Assembly (NCBI GenBank): GCA_039821145.1 | Contig: JBCBOS010000021.1 | Span: forward strand, 1-64,000 | From: JBCCSZ01 sp039821145 | GTDB lineage: Bacteria; Bacteroidota; Bacteroidia; Chitinophagales; Saprospiraceae | Direction of reading: 5' to 3' | Length of the DNA stretch: 64,000 nt | In this document: positions 36,954-44,678 of the stretch, piece by piece | Position numbering within the stretch: position 1 is the stretch's first letter | Layout: every line of letters starts with the position of its first letter | Program-made: the position numbers and the translations under genes | Notes under the pieces: generated by a model | Databases searched by the model: none | What the model was told of the DNA's origin: nothing | What the model saw: only the letters and a program-made list of their open reading frames with translations

Positions 36954-38429
36954 ATGAATAAAATAAAAATGCTAACGGCCGTATTGGCCATTACAATGAT
37001 GTTCTCCTGTGAGAGCTTCCTGGAAGATCCGCAGCCTTCTCAGAGTCTGCCGTCCAGCACAGCCTTCACCAAAGGATCTGATGTATTGACAGGATTGATT
37101 GGCGCGTACAATTACCTGCAAGACTCAGATGTGGGAGGCACCAACTTTACCATGATCCCAGACATCATGACGGAGAATGGCGATTGGAGAGGTTCTTTTA
37201 CTTCTTACCAAGACATTTCTCAGTTCAAGATGACTGCTGACAATGGAGAGATCGAAAACATGTGGCGCGATGGATATCGGTCAATCAATGCGGCCAACCT
37301 CGTCATCGAGGCCAGTCAGTCCGTAGAAGATGCTGGATTTACGGTGGCACAACGCAACCAGTACAGAGGAGAGGGCTTGTTCATCCGCGCGGCCATCCAC
37401 TTCGAGATGGTGCGCTTTTATGGCAAGCCATATGGAAGTACCTCTTCTTCAGACCCCGGCATCTCCTTGATGGTTGCAGCGGTTGAGGATGTCACCGACA
37501 TTACCTTCCCTGAGCGGTCTTCTGTAGAAGCTGTTTATTCACAGTGTGAGATAGACCTTCAAGAGGCAGTGACCCTGTTGGAAGGTTTTTCTGAAAGAGG
37601 CCGTGCTTCTTCCAACGCCGCCAAGTGCTACTTGGCAGAGATTGCCTTCATGAAGCGCGACTATCCTACAGCTGCCACCTTGGCTTCTGAGGTCATTGGT
37701 TCTGGCGATTATGAACTGACAGCTGAACCTGCTGACTTTTTTGTCAACGAAGGCTCTTCTGAAGAGATCTTCACCGTTGTTCACACCACTCAAGACAACC
37801 CAGGTGTCAACGGTTCTTTGCCCACTTTCCACAACGAAGATGGTCGTGGTGGCGATGTCGTCTACTCTCAAGACTTGTTGGAAAATGGCTTTGGCAAGGT
37901 CATCACTGCCGATCAGCAAACTGCCATTGATGGTGCTGGTGGAACAGTAAGAGACATGCGTTTGGTCCAGTTGTCAGATACCACTGCAGGCATTACGTTC
38001 ATCGAGAAGTACGAAGACCCAGTGACCAATGCTGACGATGCTCCGATTTGGAGATTGGCAGAGCTGATGCTGATGAGAGCAGAGGCGCGCGCCAGAACCG
38101 AGGGCATCAATATGGGTAGTGTAAACCTGCTGAACAGAGTCCGCACTCGCTCTCTGAGAGTGGTCGATGGCGATGGCAACCTGCTTGCCAATAGCGATGA
38201 GTTGGTTTCTTTCCAAGAAAGTGACTTCGCAGATGCCAACGAATTGATCGAGGCCATCATCTTGGAGCGCCGCGTGGAGCTTTGCTTCGAAGGAAATCAC
38301 TTCCACGATCTCATGCGATTGGGTAGATCTGCCAAGGGCCTGGCCCCAGATGCAGACAAGCTTCGCTTTCCAATCCCACAAACTGCTTTGGATGCCAACA
38401 GCGGTTTGATGCAAAACCCTGGATACTAA
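36954..38429 (+). CDS. RagB/SusD-family outer-membrane lipoprotein 2
   Basis: The 491-residue nutrient-binding lipoprotein is the partner of the SusC protein upstream. The lipobox is MMFSC (Cys19). The TPR-like helical core includes NLVIEASQSV and FIRAAIHFEMVRFYGKPYG, and the C-terminal SusD signature is ERRVELCFEGNHFHDLMRLGR. It is followed by a strong terminator. Confidence 0.95.
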   Translation: MNKIKMLTAVLAITMMFSCESFLEDPQPSQSLPSSTAFTKGSDVLTGLIGAYNYLQDSDVGGTNFTMIPDIMTENGDWRGSFTSYQDISQFKMTADNGEIENMWRDGYRSINAANLVIEASQSVEDAGFTVAQRNQYRGEGLFIRAAIHFEMVRFYGKPYGSTSSSDPGISLMVAAVEDVTDITFPERSSVEAVYSQCEIDLQEAVTLLEGFSERGRASSNAAKCYLAEIAFMKRDYPTAATLASEVIGSGDYELTAEPADFFVNEGSSEEIFTVVHTTQDNPGVNGSLPTFHNEDGRGGDVVYSQDLLENGFGKVITADQQTAIDGAGGTVRDMRLVQLSDTTAGITFIEKYEDPVTNADDAPIWRLAELMLMRAEARARTEGINMGSVNLLNRVRTRSLRVVDGDGNLLANSDELVSFQESDFADANELIEAIILERRVELCFEGNHFHDLMRLGRSAKGLAPDADKLRFPIPQTALDANSGLMQNPGY

Positions 38430-38473
38430 TATTTTGAATTAGATAATTTGGTCTATTGACTATGAACAGGTTT

Positions 38474-38509
38474 GAAGAGGCTGTCTACCCAGGCAGCCTC
38501 TTCTTTTTT
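38474..38509. terminator. Terminator between susD 2 and the convergent TonB-domain gene
   Basis: A 10-bp perfect stem (GAAGAGGCTG with CAGCCTCTTC, 10-nt loop) is followed by TTTTTT on the plus strand. The genes on both sides converge on it, but the plus-strand T run makes it strongest for susD. Confidence 0.9.
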
Positions 38510-38515
38510 GTCTTT

Positions 38516-38968
38516 CTACCATTCAATTTGGTAGTGATAGCTTCCAGAGTCCGAGTCGGAGTCGGAAGAAGAGGAATTGTCGGTCGGAGGCTGCTCAGAA
38601 CTGCTGATGTAGTTGTACTGGATGGGGGAGGGCTTGGGCTGTTCTGTCGGGAGTCGAAAGTGGATTTGTAGATTTTTGTGGAAGAGAACTCGGACCTTGT
38701 AGGTCTTGGCAACTTCGAAGCGCAGAAGGCGAACCAGGCGGGCAGCCTCTTCATCGCAGCCATGCCCCAGCCCCTTGATGATGTCTACCTTGGTGACCTT
38801 ACCGAGGTGATCGATGCTGTAGCGCAAGGACACTGTTCCCTCTACCTTGGCCTTGAGTGCCTCTTCTGGATATTGGAGATGCTGGGTGATGAAAGTCCTC
38901 AATGCCTTCATGCCGCCGCGGTAAACGGGCTTTTTGACAAAATGCTTGTCCTTGCGTTCTTTGGCCAT
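38516..38968 (-). CDS. TonB C-terminal-domain protein without membrane anchor
   Basis: The 150-residue protein is mostly a TonB C-terminal domain: GGMKALRTFITQHLQYPEEA, VEGTVSLRYSIDHLGKVT and GCDEEAARLVRLLRFEVAK are the usual three segments. Normal TonB proteins have an N-terminal transmembrane helix and a proline-rich spacer; here there is only a short basic head (MAKERKDKHFVKKPVY). The C terminus is a low-complexity Ser/Asp tail. No signal peptide is seen, so its location is unclear. It could be a soluble decoy, a truncated gene, or a protein exported by another route. Confidence 0.8.
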   Translation of the reverse strand: MAKERKDKHFVKKPVYRGGMKALRTFITQHLQYPEEALKAKVEGTVSLRYSIDHLGKVTKVDIIKGLGHGCDEEAARLVRLLRFEVAKTYKVRVLFHKNLQIHFRLPTEQPKPSPIQYNYISSSEQPPTDNSSSSDSDSDSGSYHYQIEW

Positions 38969-39057
38969 GGCGACAATGTAAGAGCTTTTGAATGGCTTGT
39001 CAAGGAGAGAAAATGATAAATAATGGACCTAGTCTTTCGTCTTTGTCAAAAACTGCT

Positions 39058-39065
39058 TATCTTTG
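39058..39065 (+). promoter_or_regulatory. Promoter -7 element for rpsU
   Basis: TATCTTTG fits the TAnnTTTG element exactly and lies about 54 bp upstream of rpsU. A -33 element is less clear: TTTC at 39035-39038 has a 19-bp spacing, while the better TTTG at 39042-39045 is too close. Confidence 0.6.
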
Positions 39066-39118
39066 CACTCCCGAATTGCGGGACCATTCTTTGTAGTCAA
39101 AACTTTACGTATTTTATT

Positions 39119-39307
39119 ATGTTAATTATCGATGTAAAAGAAAACGAGTCTATCGAACGCGCACTCAAAAATTACAAGCGCAAATTCCAAAAAGTTGGTG
39201 TCATGAAGGAGTTGCGCCGTCGCAAGAACTTCGTCAAGCCATCCGTTAGACGTCGTGCTGAGGTGCTCAAGGCCGTTTACAAGCAAAAGAAGTACGGCGA
39301 GCAATAA
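39119..39307 (+). CDS. rpsU: 30S ribosomal protein bS21
   Basis: The 62-residue product MLIIDVKENESIERALKNY with RRRKNFVKPSVRRR is a typical S21 of this phylum, a basic protein at the 30S platform near the anti-Shine-Dalgarno region of 16S rRNA. The start at 39119 is chosen; an open extension to 39023 runs through the promoter. It stands alone, with a 178-bp gap to the recombinase gene. Confidence 0.96.
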   Translation: MLIIDVKENESIERALKNYKRKFQKVGVMKELRRRKNFVKPSVRRRAEVLKAVYKQKKYGEQ

Positions 39308-39485
39308 GAGAGCTCACCTGATATTCTCCGCGAATTCTCTCCTTGATAATCAATCCGTTAGCCTGTGGGTTCTCTCATGGGCTTCGTTACTTGTTTGCTT
39401 TTGTCTCTTTTATTGCGTAATTTATTGATCGTATGCACAATTGCCTATAGAGGGGCTGGTGCAGCTTTTGCAATAAGGTCATTCA

Positions 39486-40373
39486 ATGAAGCAAACGTCT
39501 TTTTTCCAATATCTCGAATTTGAGAAGCGTTTTTCTCCGCATACCATTCTTGCCTACAAGAGTGACCTCAGTCAGTTCCTCGATTTTCTCAATTCCACTT
39601 ATGAGCTTACGGATGTCCGAGAGGTAAGGCATGCCCACGTGCGGTCTTGGATTGTGGATTTGATTCAGCAGTCCATCAAGCCCCGTTCGATCAAACGGAA
39701 GTTGTCTGCCTTGAAGACCTATTTTAAGTTTCTGTTGAAGCGAGGTCATGTGGAGCACAACCCAATGCTCAAGGTATTGTCTCCTCAGGTAGGCAAGCGA
39801 CTGCCTGTGTTTGTGCAGAAAGAAAAAATGTCTGCCTTGTTGGACCAAACCCCGTTTGGGGACGATTATTCTGGCTGTCGGGATAAGTTGATCTTGGAAG
39901 TGCTGTACAGCAGTGGCCTGCGCCGCTCGGAACTGATCGGCCTGCAGGTGTCAGACCTTGATTTTCACCGCCAACAGCTCAAAGTATTGGGAAAAGGGGG
40001 CAAAGAACGCCTGATTCCCTTTGGAGCGACCCTGGCTCGTTCTCTGAAGGCTTATTTGCAGCTTAGGGAGGAGACCTTTGGCATTCCTGCCGGATCGCTT
40101 TTCCTGACCAACAAAGGCAAGCCACTATATCCCAAATTTGTCTACAAACTTGTTCAAGAATACCTCTCCTCTGTAACCACCGTTGAACAGCGCAGCCCCC
40201 ACGTGCTGCGGCATTCCTTCGCCACCCATTTGTCGGACAATGGCGCAGATCTCAACGCGATCAAGGAATTGCTCGGCCACGCCAATTTGGCTGCCACCCA
40301 AATTTACACACACAATTCAATCGAGCGACTCAAGGAAGTCTATCGGCAGGCCCACCCCAAATCAGGGGAGTAG
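39486..40373 (+). CDS. xerC: Tyrosine recombinase XerC/XerD
   Basis: The 295-residue site-specific recombinase probably resolves chromosome dimers at dif. It has a SAM-like N-terminal core-binding domain (residues 1-90) and a complete catalytic domain: Arg146 (SSGLRRSEL), Lys173 (GKGGKERLIPFG), His239 and Arg242 (SPHVLRHSFATHL), His265 (LLGHANLAATQ) and the nucleophile Tyr274 (IYTH). Its place beside rpsU and the hibernation factor in a housekeeping block argues for a chromosomal Xer protein rather than a mobile-element integrase. Confidence 0.93.
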   Translation: MKQTSFFQYLEFEKRFSPHTILAYKSDLSQFLDFLNSTYELTDVREVRHAHVRSWIVDLIQQSIKPRSIKRKLSALKTYFKFLLKRGHVEHNPMLKVLSPQVGKRLPVFVQKEKMSALLDQTPFGDDYSGCRDKLILEVLYSSGLRRSELIGLQVSDLDFHRQQLKVLGKGGKERLIPFGATLARSLKAYLQLREETFGIPAGSLFLTNKGKPLYPKFVYKLVQEYLSSVTTVEQRSPHVLRHSFATHLSDNGADLNAIKELLGHANLAATQIYTHNSIERLKEVYRQAHPKSGE

Positions 40374-40556
40374 GGTCTGCGCCAAAGTACCCACAGAGCC
40401 AGAAGTCTGGTTCGTTGGACTCCCCTCACACCGTTTTCCCTAACCTTTTAAAACCCTTTTTATGATGTAGTCAAAAGTCATTTTCCGAGAAACCCTCCGC
40501 TTACACTCCAAGCAGGGAACTGCTTGTCATTCTTCTAATCAAAAAAAATCGTTCTT

Positions 40557-40862
40557 ATGAAAGTGAACACCAAATCCGTCCATTTTACAGCTGATCACAA
40601 ACTGATTACTTTCATTGAGCATAAATTGCATAAGCTGGAGCAATATTTCGATCGCATCGTACAGGCCGACGTGTCTCTCAAACTGGAGAACAGTGGCAAG
40701 ATCAGGGATAAGATTGTAGAGATTCGCCTGTTCATCCCTGGGAACACCCTTTTTATCAAAGAATCCAGCAAGAAATTTGAGCTTTCTACCGACTTGGCCG
40801 TTGCCTCGCTGAAGCGCCAGTTGATTCGGTACAAAGACCGCCTGCGTCGCTCGCGGGCATAA
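40557..40862 (+). CDS. hpf: Ribosome hibernation promoting factor (HPF/RaiA family)
   Basis: The 101-residue short-form protein has the HPF/YfiA fold: MKVNTKSVHFTADHKLITF, then a helix EHKLHKLEQYFDRI, strands VSLKLENSG and KIVEIRLFIPG, and a final helix with DLAVASLKRQLIRYKDRLRR. Short HPFs bind the 30S decoding centre and promote inactive 100S dimers or protect idle ribosomes. It is followed by a terminator, then the tRNA-tuf operon. Confidence 0.93.
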   Translation: MKVNTKSVHFTADHKLITFIEHKLHKLEQYFDRIVQADVSLKLENSGKIRDKIVEIRLFIPGNTLFIKESSKKFELSTDLAVASLKRQLIRYKDRLRRSRA

Positions 40863-40917
40863 AAAGAAAAACGCAGGGAAAAGGCATGCCTTTCTCTGTG
40901 CATCACAAAAGAATTGG

Positions 40918-40948
40918 GAGCCTGGAACAAGTCGTTTCAGGCTCTTTT
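40918..40948 (+). terminator. Intrinsic terminator after hpf
   Basis: An 11-bp stem with one G-T pair (GAGCCTGGAAC with GTTTCAGGCTC, 5-nt loop) is followed by four Ts. It lies in the 302-bp gap before the tRNA genes, whose other visible element is the promoter at 41024. Confidence 0.8.
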
Positions 40949-41023
40949 GTTTGGTCGATTTGTCTGTGTTGCAGCAGCTTCAAAAAAAGCCATATTTATT
41001 TTAGCTTTTTCCATAAAAAATCA

Positions 41024-41031
41024 TATCTTTG
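41024..41031 (+). promoter_or_regulatory. Promoter -7 element of the tRNA-tuf operon
   Basis: TATCTTTG is an exact TAnnTTTG match, 134 bp upstream of the first tRNA. The A/T-rich stretch before it contains TTTTAG at roughly the -33 distance, a weak match. Confidence 0.6.
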
Positions 41032-41164
41032 CACTCGCCTTTGAAGAAATGTCTTCACGAAAGGTTGACAAGTGGGTAAGCGGCAGACTTCGCATAGCGA
41101 AACAATTGAATATCTAGTCTAGAAATGCATCCATATTTGGATCATGCCGTACACAAGCCTACAC

Positions 41165-41238
41165 GCCAGTGTAGCTCAGCTGGCTAGAGCAGCTGATTTG
41201 TAATCAGCAGGCCGGGGGTTCGAGTCCCTCCACTGGCT
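41165..41238 (+). tRNA. thrU: tRNA-Thr (anticodon TGT)
   Basis: A 7-bp acceptor stem GCCAGTG/CACTGGC, discriminator T, encoded CCA at 41239-41241, anticodon stem GCTGA/TCAGC with loop TTTGTAA, and T loop TTCGAGT. First of a tRNA cluster before tuf. Confidence 0.96.
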
Positions 41239-41346
41239 CCAAGAATGGACATACCAATGACATTCCATTCTCGAGAAAGCAGATCGAGTCATTCATCTGT
41301 TTTCAGATGTTCTTTGATTAGTTTTATGCATCACGTACACAAACAA

Positions 41347-41429
41347 GGGGGTGCGCCGGAGTGGGAGAGCCGGGCCAGACTGTAAATCTGGTGTCTATGA
41401 CTGAATAGGTTCGAATCCTATCACCCCCA
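41347..41429 (+). tRNA. tyrU: tRNA-Tyr (anticodon GTA)
   Basis: Acceptor GGGGGTG/CACCCCC, discriminator A, encoded CCA at 41430-41432, anticodon loop CTGTAAA, and the long variable arm expected for bacterial tRNA-Tyr. Confidence 0.96.
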
Positions 41430-41519
41430 CCATATTTACCCCTTGTCAATGGGTAGGTATTTTCCAACAAGCCTTTTCGGAAGTTTTCATTTCTGTCAAG
41501 GCTTTTGGCGGATTAATAA

Positions 41520-41592
41520 GCGGGCGTAGCTCAGTTGGTAGAGCATCAGCCTTCCAAGCTGAGGGTCGCGGGTTCGAGTCTCGTCGCCCGCT
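41520..41592 (+). tRNA. glyT: tRNA-Gly (anticodon TCC)
   Basis: Acceptor GCGGGCG/CGCCCGC, discriminator T, no encoded CCA, anticodon loop CTTCCAA, T loop TTCGAGT. Confidence 0.96.
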
Positions 41593-41628
41593 CTTATTTT
41601 TTCCCCTCGGGATGCGTCAGCAGTTCAT

Positions 41629-41700
41629 GCCAATGTAGCTCAGGGGTAGAGCACCTCCATGGTAAGGAGGGGGTCGGTGGTTCAAATCCACTCATTGGCT
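41629..41700 (+). tRNA. thrT: tRNA-Thr (anticodon GGT)
   Basis: Acceptor GCCAATG/CATTGGC, discriminator T, no encoded CCA, anticodon stem CCTCC/GGAGG with loop ATGGTAA. It is 58 bp upstream of tuf. Confidence 0.95.
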
Positions 41701-41758
41701 CTGTATTATCCGATTGCGTAATGTATATTTTTTAACTTGAAATAATAAATCTCTAGCG

Positions 41759-42955
41759 ATGGCTAAGGAAACATTTGAAAGGACCAAACCCCATGTCAAT
41801 ATTGGTACTATTGGCCACGTTGACCACGGTAAGACTACCTTGACTGCTGCTATCACCTATGTATTAGCGGAGCAAGGACTGTCTGAAAAGAAAGACTACG
41901 ATTCAATTGATGCTGCTCCTGAAGAAAAGGAAAGAGGTATCACCATCAACACTGCTCACGTAGAATACGAGACGGCCAACCGTCACTACGCGCACGTGGA
42001 TTGCCCAGGTCACGCCGACTATGTGAAGAACATGGTAACGGGTGCTGCTCAGATGGATGGTGCGATCCTGGTAGTAGCTGCCACTGATGGACCTATGCCT
42101 CAAACTCGTGAGCACATCCTTTTGGCTCGCCAGGTAGGTGTTCCCAAGATCGTAGTTTTCATGAACAAAGTCGATCTGGTTGACGATGAAGAAATGCTAG
42201 AGTTGGTAGATATGGAAGTGCGCGAATTGCTCGATACTTACGAGTTCGACGGCGACAACTCTTCTGTCATCCAAGGTTCCGCTCTGAAAGCCCTCGAAGG
42301 TGACGAAGCTGGTACAAAGGCCATCATGGACCTCATGGCAGCTGTTGATGCCGACATTCCTGAGCCTGAGCGCGATGTTGACAAGCCATTCTTGATGCCA
42401 ATTGAAGACGTATTCTCCATCACTGGTCGTGGTACAGTTGCTACTGGCCGTATCGAGAGAGGTGTCATCAACACTGGTGATCCTGTAGAGATCATCGGTA
42501 TGATGGGAGAAGATGAGAAGCCACTGACATCGACTGTAACTGGTGTGGAAATGTTCCGCAAGATCCTGACAAGAGGAGAAGCTGGTGACAACGCTGGTAT
42601 CCTGTTGCGCGGTATCGACAAGAAAGAAATCAGACGTGGAATGGTCATCTGCAAGCCACAGTCTGTCAACCCACACAAACACTTCAAAGCTGAGGTTTAC
42701 GTACTGAGCAAAGACGAAGGTGGTCGTCACACACCATTCTTCAATGGCTACCGTCCCCAGTTCTACTTCCGCACCACTGACGTAACCGGTGATGTTTCTT
42801 TGCCAGAAGGTGTAGAAATGGTAATGCCTGGTGACAACGTTGCTTTGGAAGTGAAGTTGATCAACACCATCGCAATGGAAAAAGGATTGCGCTTTGCGAT
42901 TCGCGAAGGTGGTCGTACAGTAGGTGCCGGTCAGGTAACAGAGATCCTCGAATAA
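41759..42955 (+). CDS. tuf: Elongation factor Tu
   Basis: The 398-residue GTPase delivers aminoacyl-tRNA to the ribosome. G motifs are GHVDHGKT (P loop), the switch I Thr in RGITINTAH, DCPGHADY, NKVD and a GSALKAL segment. Domains 2 and 3 are complete, with the final GGRTVGAGQVTEILE. It sits between four tRNAs and tRNA-Trp, the same tRNA-Thr-Tyr-Gly-Thr-tuf order known at tufB in enterobacteria. Confidence 0.99.
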   Translation: MAKETFERTKPHVNIGTIGHVDHGKTTLTAAITYVLAEQGLSEKKDYDSIDAAPEEKERGITINTAHVEYETANRHYAHVDCPGHADYVKNMVTGAAQMDGAILVVAATDGPMPQTREHILLARQVGVPKIVVFMNKVDLVDDEEMLELVDMEVRELLDTYEFDGDNSSVIQGSALKALEGDEAGTKAIMDLMAAVDADIPEPERDVDKPFLMPIEDVFSITGRGTVATGRIERGVINTGDPVEIIGMMGEDEKPLTSTVTGVEMFRKILTRGEAGDNAGILLRGIDKKEIRRGMVICKPQSVNPHKHFKAEVYVLSKDEGGRHTPFFNGYRPQFYFRTTDVTGDVSLPEGVEMVMPGDNVALEVKLINTIAMEKGLRFAIREGGRTVGAGQVTEILE

Positions 42956-42997
42956 AGTACCTCTCTGCATTTCGCAAAGAGCGTTTACACGATAAAT

Positions 42998-43048
42998 ACA
43001 AGGAATTTTGGACGCCCTGATCTTCGGGGTTTATCCAAAATTCCTTGT
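42998..43048. repeat. 15-bp perfect inverted repeat between tuf and tRNA-Trp
   Basis: ACAAGGAATTTTGGA at 42998-43012 pairs perfectly with TCCAAAATTCCTTGT at 43034-43048 around a 21-nt loop. No T run follows, so it may be an RNA processing site or partial terminator separating tuf mRNA from tRNA-Trp and secE. Confidence 0.8.
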
Positions 43049-43136
43049 TCCGTACTAAAGAGTTTTGCTAGAGACAGTAGTTGGTAACGACCAACTTTTA
43101 CCATTCTTGCAAAAGACAGCTGTTTTGAAATAGCAT

Positions 43137-43209
43137 ACGGGCATAGCTCAACTGGTAGAGCGACGGTCTCCAAAACCGTAGGCTGGGGGTTCAAGTCCTC
43201 CTGCCCGTG
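43137..43209 (+). tRNA. trpT: tRNA-Trp (anticodon CCA)
   Basis: Acceptor ACGGGCA/TGCCCGT, discriminator G (expected for Trp), anticodon loop CTCCAAA. It ends 16 bp before secE. Confidence 0.96.
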
Positions 43210-43225
43210 CAAAAAATTACTTCCG

Positions 43226-43414
43226 ATGGGAAATTTGACACTTTACATTAAGGAGAGCTACAACGAACTGATGACGAAAGTGACCTGGCCAAGCTGGGCA
43301 AGTCTTCAGAGTAGCACGATCCTCGTACTGGTGGCTTCTGTCATTATTGCTTTGGTCATATTCGTAATGGATGGTATCTCGTCCAAGATTATGGATCTCA
43401 TTTACCAGCTCTGA
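43226..43414 (+). CDS. secE: Preprotein translocase subunit SecE
   Basis: The 62-residue short form has an amphipathic helix (YIKESYNELMTKVTWPSWASL, with the conserved KVTWPSW) and one transmembrane segment (TILVLVASVIIALVIFVMD). SecE stabilises SecY in the translocon. It is in its standard place before nusG. Confidence 0.96.
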   Translation: MGNLTLYIKESYNELMTKVTWPSWASLQSSTILVLVASVIIALVIFVMDGISSKIMDLIYQL

Positions 43415-43459
43415 TCGTGATTCGCATCGTTGTCGTTTAATCAAAAACCCTCCCAACTA

Positions 43460-44011
43460 ATGGTTGAAACGGAAAAAAAATGGTATTCGCTCAGGGTTAT
43501 CAGTGGTAAAGAACGCAAGATCAAGGAGAGAATAGAGCTAGAGGTAGATCGCAGTGGATGGAAAGACTTTATCACCCAGGTCCTCGTCCCTTCCGAAAAA
43601 GTATACAAAATTCGGAATGGAAAAAAGGTCATTCTAGAGCGCAATATCCTTCCGGGGTACATCCTCATTGAGGCAGATCCTGGAAAGTTGAAAGGCGACA
43701 TCGTGACGACGATCGCCAACATCCCAAACGTCATTCACTTCCTGGGACGCAACGATCCCATTCCCATGCAGGCCTCTGAGGCCAACCGCATGTTGGGCAA
43801 GGTGGACGAATCACAGGATGTCGGAGAAGCACTCATCGAGCCATTCATTGTCGGAGAGACCGTCAAGATCATCGATGGTCCATTCAACGAATTTGTTGGA
43901 GACATTCAGGAAGTCAACGAAGAAAAGAAGAAGCTCAAGGTAATCGTGAAGATTTTTGGTCGTGGTACAGAGGTAGAGCTGAACTTCATGCAGGTAGAAA
44001 AACAGACCTAA
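43460..44011 (+). CDS. nusG: Transcription termination/antitermination factor NusG
   Basis: The 183-residue product has the NGN domain (KWYSLRVISGKERKIKERI, then NILPGYILIEA) and a C-terminal KOW domain (GETVKIIDGPFNEFVGDI). ATG 43460 is preferred to an upstream in-frame TTG at 43430, because family members start just before the KWY strand. It couples RNA polymerase to ribosomes or Rho. Confidence 0.97.
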   Translation: MVETEKKWYSLRVISGKERKIKERIELEVDRSGWKDFITQVLVPSEKVYKIRNGKKVILERNILPGYILIEADPGKLKGDIVTTIANIPNVIHFLGRNDPIPMQASEANRMLGKVDESQDVGEALIEPFIVGETVKIIDGPFNEFVGDIQEVNEEKKKLKVIVKIFGRGTEVELNFMQVEKQT

Positions 44012-44125
44012 GACTCATATTATTGATACATAATAAGCGTCCCGTCCTGTTTTGGTTGGACAATCGTCAGCTAGAAACGCTTCCCAGGGATACGAAGACG
44101 CCAGTTTTTCAAAACTTACTAAGAA

Positions 44126-44584
44126 ATGGCAAAAGAAGTTGATGGTTTTATAAAACTTCAGGTAAGAGGTGGTGCAGCCAATCCTGCTCCTCCCGTTGGT
44201 CCTGCTTTGGGTGCCAAAGGGGTCAACATCATGGAGTTTTGCAAGCGTTTTAACGCCAAGTCACAGGATCAACAAGGGAAGGTTCTTCCTGTTGTGATTA
44301 CTGTCTACAAGGATAAGTCTTTCGACTTTATCATCAAAACCCCACCTGCCGCGGTACAGCTCATGGAAGCAGCCAAACTGAAGAAGGGTTCTCCTGAATC
44401 CAACCGGAACAAGGTAGGATCGGTCACTTGGGACCAAGTCAAAGAAATTGCAGAAAATAAAATGCCCGACTTGAATGCCTTTACCATCGAGTCTGCCATG
44501 AAAATGGTAGCAGGTACAGCGCGCAGTATGGGTGTCAACGTTACAGGTACGCCTCCATGGGGCCAAGCTCCGGCTGAATCCTAA
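44126..44584 (+). CDS. rplK: 50S ribosomal protein uL11
   Basis: The 152-residue protein has IKLQVRGGAANPAPPVGPAL (the proline-rich N-terminal domain) and a C-terminal rRNA-binding domain with TARSMGVNV. L11 forms the GTPase-associated centre and binds translation factors. A few C-terminal residues (PPWGQAPAES) extend beyond the usual 141-147 residues. Confidence 0.98.
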   Translation: MAKEVDGFIKLQVRGGAANPAPPVGPALGAKGVNIMEFCKRFNAKSQDQQGKVLPVVITVYKDKSFDFIIKTPPAAVQLMEAAKLKKGSPESNRNKVGSVTWDQVKEIAENKMPDLNAFTIESAMKMVAGTARSMGVNVTGTPPWGQAPAES

Positions 44585-44605
44585 AGGCGATTTGTTCAAT
44601 ATTGT

Positions 44606-44652
44606 CTCTTGACAGCAAGAGGCAGTGAAGGGAGTTCCGGAACAAACCGGAA
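44606..44652 (+). promoter_or_regulatory. Two small hairpins in the rplK-rplA spacer
   Basis: CTCTTG/CAAGAG at 44606-44621 (loop ACAG) and TTCCGG/CCGGAA at 44635-44652 (loop AACAAA) lie just before rplA. They could form a translational control site, for example for L1, but no specific L1-site consensus was confirmed. Confidence 0.35.
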
Positions 44653-44678
44653 TGTTATTCACCTCAAAAAAAATAATC

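Noticed and set aside
34891..36954. A 687-codon open frame antisense to the second susC gene
   Set aside because: The plus strand encodes a complete SusC protein here. The antisense product shows no domain or signal and results from codon bias.
39486..40373. Mobile-element integrase
   Set aside because: The recombinase sits among housekeeping genes, has the size and motifs of chromosomal XerC/XerD, and no attachment-site repeats or cargo genes were seen around it, although tRNA genes lie nearby.
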